A program made the position numbers and the translations under genes. From NCBI GenBank assembly GCA_009823505.1, contig VZQC01000263.1, positions 1,133,201 through 1,197,200 of the forward strand: a DNA stretch of 64,000 nt, given 5' to 3'. This DNA is from Rhizomys pruinosus. Taxonomy: Eukaryota; Chordata; Mammalia; Rodentia; Spalacidae. Positions 31,489-43,070 of this stretch are shown here, piece after piece; positions within the stretch are counted from its first letter, which is position 1, and the number at the start of each line of letters is the position of its first letter. Under the pieces are notes generated by a model. The model searched no databases. It was not told where the DNA came from and was given only the letters and a program-made list of their open reading frames with translations.

Positions 31489-31825
31489 GGGCTGGGAAAT
31501 GCCTCAGTCAGTAAAGAGCTTGCTATGCAAACATGGAGACCTGGGTTTGAATCCCAGACCTCATAAAAGAGGATCCTGGCTGTGTGTGCTGTGTATGCTG
31601 TGTGCTGTGTATTATTCCTGTGCTGGGGAGGTGGACATAGGGGACCCTGAGGCTTGCTCTCTAGCCAAATCCAAGAGCTCCAAGTTCAGTAAGAGAGTCT
31701 AAAAAAATTAAGTGGAGGTTTGAGGAAGACAGCTAGTATCAAGCTCTGGCCTTCACAGTCACATGTACACAAATGCACACACATACATGCATGCATGCAA
31801 ACACACATGCACAGAAAATAGAAAC
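31489..31825 (+). mobile_element. B3-like SINE, long form
   Basis: Head 'ggggctgggaaatgcctcag', 'gggtttgaatcccagacctc', a B1-related middle ('ctgtgctggggaggtggaca') and a CA/CATG-rich end ('catgcatgcatgcaaacac'). Confidence 0.75.
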
Positions 31826-31829
31826 AAAT

Positions 31830-33185
31830 CTCATAATGGTTTAGTTTGTGTTGGATCACATTCATAGCCATCTCTGGACATATGTGGCCCACGGGTCATG
31901 GGTTGGGCATGCCTGATAGAAGCTCTGGGATCACCATGTGGTGCTTTCCACTTCCAGGGGATCAGCATGCCTGGCTAAACACCAGGCCTCCACCCGTAGG
32001 GCAGGCACAAAGATGGCTTCCTGTCTGACTCTTTCTCGCAGAAGAACCTGTGCTTCCCTGGGGCCCACTGAGCTATCCAGACCATCCCCAATGCACTTTC
32101 TGACTCATCACCTTTGCAAGGTAGGTCCTTTTTGTGAGGTAATGTGACATCCAAGTTTCAAGACCTGGGCAGGTAACAGGATCATGTTGTCTTGCTGACA
32201 CTGGGGATAGGTGCATCTGTGATGCGGGCGTAGGTGCTGGTGACTGCTCACCTAAGACAGTTTGCTGAAATTCTGCTGGATGTGCAACACATGTTTCAAC
32301 ATGAAGTTTGTGCAAATTGTTAACTAGGGCCAACTACAGAAAGCATAAAATAAGAAATCCTGAGTGCTGTGTGCAAGGAGCTTTGCAGAACACAGATATT
32401 TGAGTGTGGGTTGCTGGCTTCTGCTCAGAAGTGCTTCCTTTTCATCCAAACTCCTGAGAGTGAGAATCTGTCTTGGCCTCAGGGAGTTCTGAGCTCAGGG
32501 CCACACGGGGCCATCCCCTCTTTCAAGGACAGGGCAAGTAGTGGGAGACGGTTGCCAGCTCCAGCCTGCAGGGGTCTACTCACCAGAGCAGTGTGGCTGA
32601 GCTGGCCTCTGCCTCCTGCTTTTCCCAGAACTCTCCATCCTCTCTCATGGAGCAGAAGTGGATGGGCTTCAGCCAGGATTCCAAATCTCATTTATTTGGC
32701 TGCCTTGTTGCATCCTGTTTTGACCTAAGTTCGGGGCAGGAAGAAACGGGAACAGTGGCTCTCACCTTGCTCCTGCCTTCAGAGGACACGGATACTTCAT
32801 GGTGTAATGTTGTCTTCAGAGCTGCCAAACTGGCCCTTCATAAGGAATTCCCTTATGAGCTAATCCTTTATTCTGAAATTCTGTGAATCACATAAATGAG
32901 TTCTTAAAGCAAACTTGGTATGTTGAGATAAGGCCGATCTCCCTCTTTTGCACTTGTTCACGGTCTTATGCCTTCTGGAGTGGTTTAAAACATTTTAAAT
33001 AAGTGATTTGTCTGATTTGGGAACTGTTATTGATTCTGGGTCTGATCTTAAAAGTGAGGCATGTTCACTGTATCAGTTGTTTCCTTAGTGCCTTCTAGAT
33101 TTTGATTCCAGGAAGGTGTGCAGACTTTCCTTAGAGTGGTCTATGGTCTTCTCTCTAAGACTACACAAGTATAGGCCTTTGTTTT
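31830..33185 (+). other. Unique sequence, no supported gene
   Basis: Contains a weak splice-bounded segment (32,042-32,120) discussed under rejected items. No SINEs. Confidence 0.45.
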
Positions 33186-33189
33186 CCTC

Positions 33190-33252
33190 TGTGTGTATGT
33201 GTGTGTGCGTGTGTGTGTGTGTGTGTGCATGCGTGTGTGTCTGTATGTGTGT
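33190..33252 (+). repeat. GT-rich simple repeat
   Basis: Imperfect (GT)n with occasional CG and CA steps. Confidence 0.93.
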
Positions 33253-33369
33253 TCTCGTTTCCTTTCACTTTTAAATCCATCTGAAAAATTTTTTTTTGTA
33301 AATTATTTTTTTTTTGTTTTTTTTTTTGTAAATTATTTTTTAATTATTATTATTTGTTTATTTTTAAGG

Positions 33370-34450
33370 GATTCTACAATATAATAACACAGTTGTTTTC
33401 AGATAACATTGATGTTGCTCAGTTTGCCATACAATTAGGCAATTGGTGCATTTTGCAAGTATCTATGTCCAAATTTTGAACAACCAAAGGTTCCCATAGT
33501 CCAGTTGGAGAAGCTTGTATGCACAGGCATGTTGACCAATTAGGAGTCCAGACTATATTGCTGTAGTCTCATGATTCACCCCTATCTCTCTGCAGCCCTT
33601 ACATTCTACCATGCCTCCTCTTCCGCAATTTGTTCCCTGGGCTTTGGGAAAGGGGCACAAGTGGGTGAGAAGAAAAGAGTCTACTTTCTTTGGAGTTGTC
33701 ATTTTGGACTCTAGTCTGTTCAGGTTGTTTCCCTTCATGGTTTGACAGCTTTTCCAGTGATACCTTTTTAGTCATACTAACAAAGCACAAGCAATTGGAT
33801 GTACAGGCATTTAAGCAGTACTAATTATTATGTCAAGCTAAGCTATGAGCATAGACACAGATGCTTGGATGGTATGCTAATCCGCAAACTGTGGTTTCTC
33901 TATAAAGGGTGACAAGTTCTTATTGTGACTTATAACATCTCCTAAGCACCAGAGGACATAAGCTTGTGGCATCCACTGTGAGTTATTCCTCCAAGGAGAG
34001 AGCTAATAGCCAATTAGATTTGGGATATATATAAACACTTGGCTGCCACTGTTGCACAGTATCTCCAGGCTGTTGAGGTGTAGCTGATATTGACGGAGGA
34101 GTCTTGCTTGTCTCAGGGAGACCAATATTTTGCTGTATTGCTTTAGTGGCCTTTGGTAACGCTCTCTGGCATTTCAGAGGCCAGTTGTATGCTAGCAAGT
34201 GACATCTCATAACATTTTTTCATGCTCACACCAGGTCTTCGACAACAGGGACTTACTGCCTTTCTCCTTGCATATATCCCACTTATAGGCAAAAGGCCTT
34301 TGTAATTTGGGGGGGGGGTTTGAATCCCCGAGCCAACATCTCCTAGGCAGAATAATTCATTGCTGATGTCAGAGCTTTCCTGTAGTAATATATTTTGTTT
34401 AATTACACAGCTTATAAACACTTTACTATTGAATTTGGCTCTAGATAGAG
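33370..34450 (-). other. Possible LTR-retroelement-derived sequence
   Basis: Long repeat-like stretch. Part of it (about 34,109-34,200, minus) resembles 34,935-35,036 on the plus strand at roughly 80% by eye. Minus-strand frames (34,143-34,421; 33,983-34,210) are short and interrupted. Family not identified. Confidence 0.35.
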
Positions 34451-34532
34451 AATTATCCTTTCACAGTTCCTATGCCTATCAGTCAATTAAAAAAGGGTAG
34501 TTATACCTGTTTTATAAGAAATTACCACTATA

Positions 34533-34749
34533 GGGCTGGAGAGATAGCCCAGTGGTTAAGAGCACTGACTGCTCTTGCAGAGGACCCGGGTTCAATCCCC
34601 AGCACCCACATGGCAGCTGAGAACTGTCTGTGTAACTCCAATTCCAGGAGAACTCCAGTTCCATGGGAATCCGACACCCTCTTCTGACCTCCACGGCATT
34701 GCACAACAAGGGTGCACAGACCTGCATGCAGACAGTACATTCATACACA

Positions 34750-34776
<27 letters not shown>
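34533..34776 (+). mobile_element. B2 SINE, with internal duplication
   Basis: Perfect 14-bp target duplication aaattaccactata at 34,519-34,532 and 34,777-34,790. Tail is (AAAT)n. Confidence 0.96.
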
Positions 34777-34780
<4 letters not shown>

Positions 34781-34934
34781 TACCACTATAACAATTGGCT
34801 CTAATTTACAGTTAGGGAATGATTTCATTACCATCTGAATTTTTTTTAATCCATCTGAAATTTTAATACATGGAATGAAGACAAGGAACAGAAGCTTTAA
34901 AAAATTTTTTTTTAATGGGAAAGATGTATTGAGA

Positions 34935-35036
34935 CCACACATGCAAGTGTACAGATGATCTCTGGAATACCAGAGAGTGTTACCAAAGGCCACGAAACCA
35001 ATAAAGCAAATATGGGTCTCCTTGAGTCAAGTAAAT
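34935..35036 (+). other. Partial inverted copy of the 34.1-kb sequence
   Basis: Shares 'gttaccaaaggccac' and 'ggtctcc(c/t)tgag(a/t)caag' with the complement of 34,109-34,200. Confidence 0.6.
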
Positions 35037-35039
35037 TTT

Positions 35040-35241
35040 TTTTTATGTGTATGAATGTACTGTCTGCATGTAGGTTGGTGCACCTGTGTCATGCAATGCT
35101 GCGGAGGTCAGAAGAGGTGTTGGATTCCCCTGGAACTGGAGTTAAAGATGGTTTTTAGTCACCATGTGGGTCCTGGGAATTGAACCCAGGTCCTCTGCAA
35201 GGGCAGTTGGTGCTCTTAACCGCTGAGCCATCTCTCCAGCC
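35040..35241 (-). mobile_element. B2 SINE, without internal duplication
   Basis: Antisense B2 with a single 'ggaactggagttaaagatgg' unit and intact head. Confidence 0.95.
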
Positions 35242-35332
35242 CCCAAGGAACAGAAGTTTTGTGTTAACCAAGTGGTTGTCCTAACATTATTTACTGAATA
35301 ATTGATCATTTAAACATTTTGCCTCAGGGCAT

Positions 35333-35550
35333 GAGAGATGGCTCAACAGTTAAGTGCACTGGCTGCTCTTAACTGCAGAAGACTGGGGTCTGATTCCCAG
35401 CTCCCACATAATGGCTAACAATGGTCTATAACTCCAGTTCCAGAGGATCCAACACCCTCTTCTGGCCTCTGCAGGCATTGCACGACATGGGTGCATCTAC
35501 TTATATGCAGGCAATACACTCATACATATAGAATAAAAATAATAAAATAT
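35333..35550 (+). mobile_element. B2 SINE, diverged
   Basis: Sense B2 'gagagatggctcaacagtta'; AAT-rich tail. Confidence 0.9.
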
Positions 35551-35559
35551 TTAAAATAT

Positions 35560-36440
35560 TTTCCTCGACTCCTCAGTGTTCAACCTAGAATGTGGATGTC
35601 AATCTGTTTTCACAGTTGACCCATTAGAGATCAAGGTAACCTCATTGCTCCAGGTCACATAGCTAACAACCTTGAATGCCACCATTCAGATCACTGGGCC
35701 TTTCCCCTTGTTAGCTATAAGCCTAATGTTGGGCTCACAGAGGCCACAGAGTTCTTAGTCCATATATGAGGAGCCGGTGCCATGAGCAAACTGAGGGCCC
35801 ATCGGAAAGCGCTGCTTCATGTAGTACTGCATGTATAGCTCTTGTGCCAATGGCAGCATTATTTGTTGCCATGGAAATGAGCCCACTGGCTTTAGGTGGA
35901 GAGCTGTAAGAAGGGGAGGTTGACACTTCTGAAGGGAGTGGCTGGTGGTTGGCTTCTTATTCCCCTCACTCCACACAACAGTGGGCCTGGCAAGTACATT
36001 GGGGTGCTCCCAAGGATTCGCAGGTCAGGTTCCTCACTGCCCCTCGTGTTCCACAGAGGGGCACTAGAGGGAAAATGGGCACCAGGCTCCTTTGATAAAT
36101 AGCCTCCTGTGCCAGCCGTGTGGTTGAAAGGCAACATGCACAGGCTCGCAGCCCTGTGATTTCCAGTCAGTGTTCACTGTATTTTCTGTGTCCTTTGAAA
36201 ACTGCTTCCCCCACAGACCTGTGTGCGGCAGAGGCTAGGGCAGCCTCCCTGTGGAGCAGGTACCACAGCATCAGATGCACCTGCGGCACACCCAGCCTCC
36301 TGCCAGCCTCGAGATAACTTCAGCACTGAGCCACCTCCCAGGATTGTCCCCTTGGGCCCTCCTGATTGGGAGATGTGGTGAAGCCTTGATGTGGAAAACA
36401 CCATTGTCATTGGGGGATAAAAGAGAAGGCCTTGTTATAC
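35560..36440 (+). other. No feature seen
   Basis: Unique-looking sequence; short frames on both strands without support. Confidence 0.5.
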
Positions 36441-36441
36441 C

Positions 36442-36830
36442 TGTTTGCTTTCTTTTATTCTGATAAACACCATGACCAAATGCAACTTGGGGAGGAAAGG
36501 GATTATCTGACTTACAAGTTATAGCCCGTCGTCCAGGGAGCCAAGGCAGGAACTCAAGCCAGGAACCTGGAGGCAGGAACTGAAGCAGAGAGCACGGAGG
36601 AACGCTGTTCACTGGCTTGCTTTCAGGCTCATGGTCACCTACCTTTCTTATGTAGTCCAGGCCCAGCTTCCTGGGGTTGGTACCACCTACCTTGTGCTGG
36701 GCCCTCCTGCATCAATTATCAATTAAGAAAATGTTCCACAGAGGTGTCGACAGGCTCATTCACTGGAGGAAGTTCCTCAGTTGAGGTTCCCTCTTCCCAG
36801 GTGTGTCAAATTGACCACTGAAGCTAACTA
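36442..36830 (+). mobile_element. Interspersed repeat family A, near complete
   Basis: Uninterrupted copy: 'accatgaccaaatgcaactt', 'ggaacctggaggcaggaact', 'gcttgctttcaggctca', 'caattaagaaaatgttcc' and 'gtgtcaaattgaccactg'. Useful template for the split copy at 1,561-2,215. Confidence 0.68.
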
Positions 36831-36837
36831 TGGCATT

Positions 36838-36885
36838 ATGTGTGTGTGTACATGTGTACATATGTGAACATGTGTCTGTGTGTCT
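36838..36885 (+). repeat. TG-rich simple repeat
   Basis: Imperfect TG/TGTA tract. Confidence 0.85.
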
Positions 36886-36896
36886 GATATGCATGA

Positions 36897-36967
36897 CACT
36901 AGGGATCAAACCTGGAGCCTCCTGTAAGCCAGACAAGTGCTCTATTGCTGAGCCCTACCCCAGCCCG
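36897..36967 (-). mobile_element. ID-type SINE
   Basis: Antisense ID: 'gggatcaaacctggagcc', 'agacaagtgctctattgctg'. Confidence 0.75.
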
Positions 36968-37154
36968 AGCAATACCCTTTTGACGCCAATGTGGGTCTAG
37001 TTTAAGGTAACAAGCAAATGCAGACGATAGCTCGGAATGTTTCTGGGAGGTGCCCAGGATGTTATGTAGCATCTCTAGGAAACCCGAGTGGAGCAGTCTC
37101 CCATCATCCTTTGTCACTTGAATTTTGAGCAGAAAAAAACATATATTTCTTCCC

Positions 37155-37290
37155 TTTTTTTTCAGTTTTTCGAAATAGAGTCTCACTATGTAACCCTGGC
37201 TTATCTGAAACTTGTAATATAAAACTAAGCTGGCCTCCTGCCTCTCACTCTCAAGTGCTGGGATTAAAGATATGTGCCGCCATGCCTAAT
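37155..37290 (-). mobile_element. Degenerate B1-like SINE
   Basis: T-rich start, 'gagtctcactatgtaacc' and 'aagtgctgggattaaagata'; strongly diverged in the middle. Confidence 0.7.
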
Positions 37291-37294
37291 TAAA

Positions 37295-37522
37295 ATTCAT
37301 TGCTTATTTATTAATTATTTTTATGTGTATGGGTGCTTTGCCTGCATGTATGGAAGTGCACCATATATGTGAAATCTCCACAGAGTACAGGAGAGGGCGT
37401 CAGATCCCCTGGAACTGTATTTACAGATGATTGTTAGGCACTATGTAGGTGCTGAGAACTAAACCTGGGTCCTCTGCAAAAGCAGCCAGTGCTCTTAACT
37501 GTAGAGCCATCTCTCTAGCCGC
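37295..37522 (-). mobile_element. B2 SINE, diverged
   Basis: Antisense B2 with 'ggtcctctgcaaaagcagcc' and head 'catctctctagcc'. Confidence 0.9.
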
Positions 37523-37562
37523 TACTTCTTGTTTAAAATGAATTGTAAAAACTTAATTGCTG

Positions 37563-37735
37563 CCGGGCGTGGTGGCGCACCCCTTTAATCCTAGCACTTG
37601 GGAGGCAGAGACAGGCGGATCTTTGTGAGTTCAAGGCCAGCCTGGTCTACAAGGTGAGTTCCAGGACAGCTGGGGCTACAGGGAGACCCTGTCTCAAAAA
37701 GACCAAAAGAAAAAAAGAAAAAAAACTTAATTGCT
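37563..37735 (+). mobile_element. B1 SINE, young-looking
   Basis: Sense B1 from 'gccgggcgtggtggcgcac' to 'gaccctgtctcaaaaagac', CpGs retained. Flanks share 'acttaattgct' (37,553-37,563 and 37,726-37,736), a target duplication. Confidence 0.96.
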
Positions 37736-37739
37736 AAGC

Positions 37740-38690
37740 TAAAATACAGCAATAGGGCCTTGCTGTCGACAACACCTTAGGCTTATGTCAGCTCTTCTGG
37801 TCAGGCATTGAGTTTGAGTTCTGGTCCAACTAATACAGGTCAGAGTTTTAGGATCACACAGCCAATGTAGGAGAGGGAGAAGACAGCTCAGAAGGTGGTT
37901 TGATGAGGGCCATGATTGTAGGGAGAGTTGACCCCTGCGAAGTATGACCTTTGGTTTCTGACCTTCAGGCCTGGCTGTCTCATCCATTTCAGGGGAAAAC
38001 GTGTCATTGACTCTAGTGTGCTCTGGGCAGAGTTTTTAGCATTCTCTCACTGGCTGAAGGGATAAAGGACAGAACACCAGTAAAAGACAATAACAACAAA
38101 ATTGCTAGAAAGACAAGAAGAGAAAATGGACCTGACTTTAGCTGGCTGGGATGCTCTGGGATGTTGGTAGGGTGGGTGGGGGTACCCTCCTTATGAGGTC
38201 ACAAGGGTTTACTCTCTAAATTTTCCTACCATAGACCAAGGAGAGAGCAGTTTGCATAGACCACGAGGTTACCCTTCTAGTGGTGAAAAGCGAGGCAGAA
38301 CGCTTTCCTGAAGGGGCCAGGCCTTGCTGGTCAGATCTCTGCCACCCTGTGAACACCAGCATGTGGGGCTGTCCACAGAATTAACTCCACCCGTGAAAAC
38401 TGATGTGTGTGACGGTGGCAGCAGTGGGTGAGCCCCTTCCTGCCTTTGAAGAGGGAGCTAGGGTAGTGCAGACCAGGTGTGACCTGAACCACCTCAAAGT
38501 TGTCCAAATAGATATAAAACGCTGCTCTGCTGAGGGTCTGTCCTGAGCCTGAGAAAATACTTGCAATCCAGCAGCAGATACCGAATATATAAAGAACCAT
38601 CTAAAATCAACAGTAGGAAAGCAAAAACTTCAGGAGGAACAAAAACAAAAGTAGACAGATGCTTCACCCAGACTAGTAGCCATCAGGGAA
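37740..38690 (+). other. No feature seen
   Basis: Unique-looking sequence. Confidence 0.5.
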
Positions 38691-38693
38691 ATT

Positions 38694-38878
38694 AAACCAC
38701 GGGCCCAGCCCTGCTTGGCTCCCAGGCTGCCTTGGCAGCCGGCCCACAGATCTGAATCTGACTTGGTAGGCTGGAGTAGCTCACCTACCAGCCCAGGTGG
38801 CCCCTTCTTGACCTCCTCACTCATTCATTTTCCTCCCTGTAGATCCCATGGGGTCATTTTAGGAGACAGACTGTGCCC
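38694..38878 (+). repeat. Local direct duplication, copy 1
   Basis: Shares long stretches with 39,562-39,748, including 'cccacagatctgaatctgac' and 'catggggtcattttaggaga'. Not a SINE family I recognise. Confidence 0.88.
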
Positions 38879-39076
38879 CAATCAGAAGGGCCAGGAGAGA
38901 AACCTCACACTAGTGGGAACGTGGATACTGAATGTCACCCGAGCCAGTGCCCTCTGCAGAAGCTGGCACTTTGCAGCTTCATGGCAATGTGCTTTCTGCT
39001 CATCCTAGGAACATGAAGAGGAGAGTATGTTCTACATACTTCTCAGGAAGCTGTTTTGGAGAACATAGTTTCCAAA

Positions 39077-39130
39077 GAGGTCACACCACTGAGTGACAGG
39101 TCACACCACTGAGTGACAAGTCACACCATT
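39077..39130 (+). repeat. Short tandem repeat, about 20-bp unit
   Basis: 'ggtcacaccactgagtgaca' twice, then a partial third ('agtcacaccatttac'). Confidence 0.9.
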
Positions 39131-39561
39131 TACTTTTTGGTGAAAGAAGCCAACAAAGAGCAACAACTCTGGAGAACTTGAGCAGACCTGAGATCCAGCC
39201 ACATTGGGGAGAGACGCTGGCTCCCGGGGAAGGCTAGCCGCTGGCATCGGCAGGAAGATACCCAGGAGGGAGCCTGCAAGAAGCTGCACACTCTCTTACA
39301 CAGCTTAGAATTAGATTCTTGCTGGGATTCTGTTTTCTCTGAAGCAAAGCTGGGATTTCCATACTCTGAGTTGATGTCAACAAACCCAAGGCTGTGGGTC
39401 ATCAGAGGGCCTTGGAACTCTTGTTCCAAACTTTGAAGGCCCTGGAGTAGGAACGTGCTATGGGTAATTGGATCTGAGCCCCAGCAAGGCAGCAAAGGCT
39501 GCTTTATCAGAACCACCCAGGCTTGCTGGAGGAAGATAAAAGCCACTCCACTCCACTAAGA

Positions 39562-39748
39562 TCCGGCCACGGGCCCAGCCCAGCTCAGCTCCCAGGTCAC
39601 CTTGGCAGTCCGCCCACAGATCTGAATCTGACTTGGTGGGCTGGAAGTAGCTCATCCACCAGCCCAGGTGGCCCCTTCTTGACCTCTTCACCCATTTACT
39701 TTCCTCCCTGTAGAACCCATGGGGTCATTTTAGGAGACAGACTGTGCT
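39562..39748 (+). repeat. Local direct duplication, copy 2
   Basis: About 870 bp downstream of copy 1. Differences are substitutions and a few single-base indels, so the duplication is not recent. Confidence 0.88.
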
Positions 39749-39749
39749 C

Positions 39750-40615
39750 AGCTGCCCAACACAGAAGCAATAAATTACTGTAAATGAGGCCCAAGCTTCC
39801 AGAAAAAAGATGCAAAACATTATTCTGTTTCCGTTAGGACCTCTTCCTACTTCACATGAACTGGGCAGGAACAAGCCCCAAGTAGGGATTTGTTGGATGG
39901 TTCTGTTCCTGTGTCAGCTTTCCTGAATGTGTGTGTGCGGGGTCTCCTGTGACTCCAGGACAGCCTCTCTGAACCCTCCCTCTCTCTGGGAAGGACTCTA
40001 GGAGGTGATGTGTTACTTCCAGGGAATTGGACCTTCCACCACCTAGGGAGTAGGTGCCCCGGCACCCGTAAAAGCACAGTAAGACCACACTGCTTATTGG
40101 CTCTTCTTCTCTACACATCTTTCTCATTGCTCTTCAGAGCAAGAAAACAAATTCCTTCCCCAAACAGCAACAGAATAAAAACGCTTCTGTGATGAAGATG
40201 CTTCATTAACTGGGAGGCTGGACTGGTGTGAAGTCACAGGCCAACACACATGAGCCCCGCATTCTTCATCTCAGCCTTCTACTCTGGGAACTGATCCAGA
40301 GGAAGGAATTCAAAGTGTGGAAAAAAAAAATCTTAATGCCCCTAAATACTCATTACAGTCCAGCATTTTTTTTTGGTCAACATGAAGAATGTAAACAACC
40401 CCTGTGTCCAGCAGGAGGTAAGTGGGCTGTGGCAAATTCTTAGAGGGTAACCGTAAGAAATAAAAGTTAGCACCAGCAAGTTCATATTCATTGTCTCCTT
40501 TCATATATGGTAATGGGCTCTGTGTAGATGCTCTGTTCTAAGAAATGTAAAATTTTATATATGATATATAAAACAACCATTTAAAAATGATAATATAAAT
40601 GCTCTCAAAGAAAAC
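39750..40615 (+). other. No feature seen
   Basis: Unique-looking sequence. Confidence 0.5.
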
Positions 40616-40622
40616 ACATTAT

Positions 40623-40755
40623 GTGCCGGGCATTGTGACACATGCTTTGAATACTAGCACTTGGGAGGCAGAGGAAGGCACATCACTGTGAGTTCAAGGC
40701 CAGCTTGGTCTTCATAGTGAGTTCCAGGCCAGCTGGGGCTACATGTGACAGGGCT
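40623..40755 (+). mobile_element. B1 SINE, lacking its tail
   Basis: Sense B1 'gtgccgggcattgtgacaca' to 'gccagctggggctacatgtg'. It has no B2 head before it. Confidence 0.9.
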
Positions 40756-40765
40756 GTGGTGATTT

Positions 40766-40815
40766 CCCTCTTTCCCTCCCTCCCTCCCTCTCTCCTTCCT
40801 TCTCCCTCCCCAAAG
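40766..40815 (+). repeat. CCCTT-rich simple repeat
   Basis: Imperfect (CCCT)n tract. Confidence 0.9.
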
Positions 40816-40819
40816 CATA

Positions 40820-41489
40820 TTATAATGGAAAATTCATAATGATATTGGCTTCGTTCAGCACATTATCTTCGACTTTTGTCTGTATTATTTCTCCCCTGCT
40901 CACACTTCTGGTCATATTCCCCTTTCCTTTGTCTGAACAAAAGAACTGCTCTGGAGACCTGTATTCCACGCCGCCTGCCTGGGCTGTGGAGCTATGGTTC
41001 GTCAGAACAAGGAAACAACTTACCTGTGTGGGCTCGCACGGCTGAAGGAACGAAGGGTCAGGACGAGGGTACAGCTGGTGGAATTAAACCATCAGGGCAT
41101 TGAGGCTCTTCTGGCCTCTTGATGGGGTTCTTGGAAACAGTATGAGTCTTTTCTAGGCACCTCTCTCGGTCCAATTATACCTGTTAACTGTGCTGTGAGC
41201 AAAGTTACGGGCATTTTCCAAGCATAAGTTGGCACAGTTGGTAAACTTGGACACATTCACAGCCCAGATACAACTTCCAAGCCCTTACCAGCAGTGTGGA
41301 AATGAATTACCCAACAGTTGCTTCCAGTAAGCTCCCTGACCATCAATGAGTTCTGGCATCCACATACAGATGGCAGTTTACTCAAAGCAATTCTTGCAGG
41401 AAACACACCCATCTGGCACCTGCTCATCGAGGTCAAGAAGATAGGAAGAGAAATCAGCTCACAGACTGCTGTGGAGACAAGAATAAGAC
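40820..41489 (+). other. No supported gene
   Basis: A consensus splice donor CAG|GTAAGT on the minus strand at 41,018-41,026 is noted under rejected items. Confidence 0.45.
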
Positions 41490-41872
41490 TGTGTTGTGGT
41501 TTAAGTGAGAAATGGCCTCCATAGGTTTGTGTACTTGAACGCTTGGTTCCCAGTTGGTGGTGCATTTTGGGAAGGTTATGGAAATGTTAGCCTTGCTGGA
41601 GGAAGTACGTCACTGTGGGTGGGTTTGACAGTTATAGCCTTGCCCTACTTCTTGTGTCTCTTTCTCTCTCTGATTTCTATGTGACGAAATATGCTCCCTC
41701 TCTTTCCTGACTGTAAGGCCATCCTCCTGCTCCTTTCGTGACACCTGCCCCACCATGATGGACTGCATCCCCTCTGGAACTATAAACTCAAACCAACTCT
41801 TTTCTCCTCTTAGTTGCTTTTCCTCTGGTTATTCTCTCATAGCAACAGAAAAGTTACTAACACAGGTGGTAA
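41490..41872 (+). mobile_element. Interspersed repeat family B, longer copy
   Basis: 'gtgttgtggtttaagtgaga', 'cgcttggttcccagttggtg', 'accatgatggactgcatccc' and end 'catagcaacagaaaagttac'. Same family as 25,380-25,665. Confidence 0.65.
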
Positions 41873-42164
41873 ACATCTTAGAATTTGTCCCTAGGACTCC
41901 TCAGAGGATTGATTTGGGGACATGTGACAGTTTGTCACCCATCTGCATCATATCCTAGTAGGTACTTACAGGCAAGCTGTCAGTCTTTGCTGTCCCTCAG
42001 ACCAGCAACAACCCCTCTGTGGTATAGCCAGACACTCTGATCCCCTCTCACTTCTCTTTTGCTCACTCGACTCTGTAAGCATCCAACTCTATAGAAGGGG
42101 TTCTGCATCCAACTCTCTCCTATAGGCCCATTGCCTGGGAGATTAACATTTTTAATTAATCAAC

Positions 42165-42394
42165 TTTTTTGAGACAGGGTCTCCCTATAGCCCTACCTGG
42201 CCTGGAATTCACTCTGTAGACTAGGCTGGTCTTGAACTCACAGAGATCCGCCTGCCTCTGCTAGGATTAAAGGTGTGTGCCACCACGCCCAGCTTAAAGA
42301 CAGTTCTTAGCCACCATGTGGGTGCTGGGAATCGAACCCGGGTCCTCTGTTAGAGCAGTTGGTGCTCTTAACCACTGAGCCATCTCTCCAGCCC
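42165..42394 (-). mobile_element. B2-B1 composite SINE, third site
   Basis: Minus strand: B2 head (42,394 to about 42,296) joined to B1 (42,295 to about 42,170) at the same junction as the other two. No clear target duplication enclosing it; part of the B1 before 'ctaggattaaagg' is deleted. Confidence 0.82.
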
Positions 42395-42610
42395 TATTAT
42401 TTTTATTTTGTGTGTATGAGTATATTGCTTGCATGTGTGTAAGTGTACCCATGTCGTGTAATGCCTACAAAAGGTCAGAAGAGGGCCTTGAATTACCCTG
42501 GAATTGAAGTTATGGGTGGTTGTTAGCTGCCATGTGCGTGTTGGGAGCCAAATCTGGGTCCTCTGTAAAAGCAGCCAGTGCTCTTAGCTACTGACCCTTC
42601 TGCCCAGCCC
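42395..42610 (-). mobile_element. B2 SINE, diverged
   Basis: Antisense B2 'aatctgggtcctctgtaaaa', immediately after the composite element. Confidence 0.9.
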
Positions 42611-42914
42611 CCACCTAGGAGACTTTAAGAATCCTTGTAGGCGACACAATCCCTCTGCTTCTCAGGCACCACAGAATCCTGAATCTCCCAACTGAGTTCC
42701 AACCAGAGTATAAAGTGGACTTGGGGCACACTCAGCAGCCCACTAGTCAAGCAACCTCAGAGGTTGAGTTCCACCCAGCTCTCTGGGTGCTTTGGACCTT
42801 ACTTGTGCTGTTCAGTGTTCTTATTCTACTTCAAAGAAGAATCAAAAGTGAGACTATATAGAAATATAGGGAAAGTTAAAGAGACACTGGAAGGGAAAGT
42901 AGCCCCTCACTCTA

Positions 42915-43070
42915 GAGTCTGACTGAGAACCCAAGTTTGATTGCTTGGACCCACATGGTAGAAGGAGAGAACTGATTCCTACATGTGGTTCTTTGACTTC
43001 TACATGTGCACCCACATACTTATACACACATACATAAAATAAATAAAAGTTCAATAAAAATTAGAAAGAG
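42915..43070 (+). mobile_element. B3-like SINE
   Basis: 'gagaacccaagtttgattgc', 'tacatgtgcacccacatact', A-rich end. Confidence 0.65.

Noticed and set aside
32042..32120. Splice-bounded 79-bp segment (acceptor 'tctgactctttctcgcag', donor 'gcaag|gtaggt') in a frame compatible with the 19,592 exon
   Set aside because: One-in-three frame match, 12 kb away, and the encoded peptide shows no recognisable feature. Too weak to call an exon without RNA or conservation.
41018..41030. Perfect splice-donor consensus CAG|GTAAGT on the minus strand
   Set aside because: No convincing exon upstream on that strand; isolated donor matches occur by chance.
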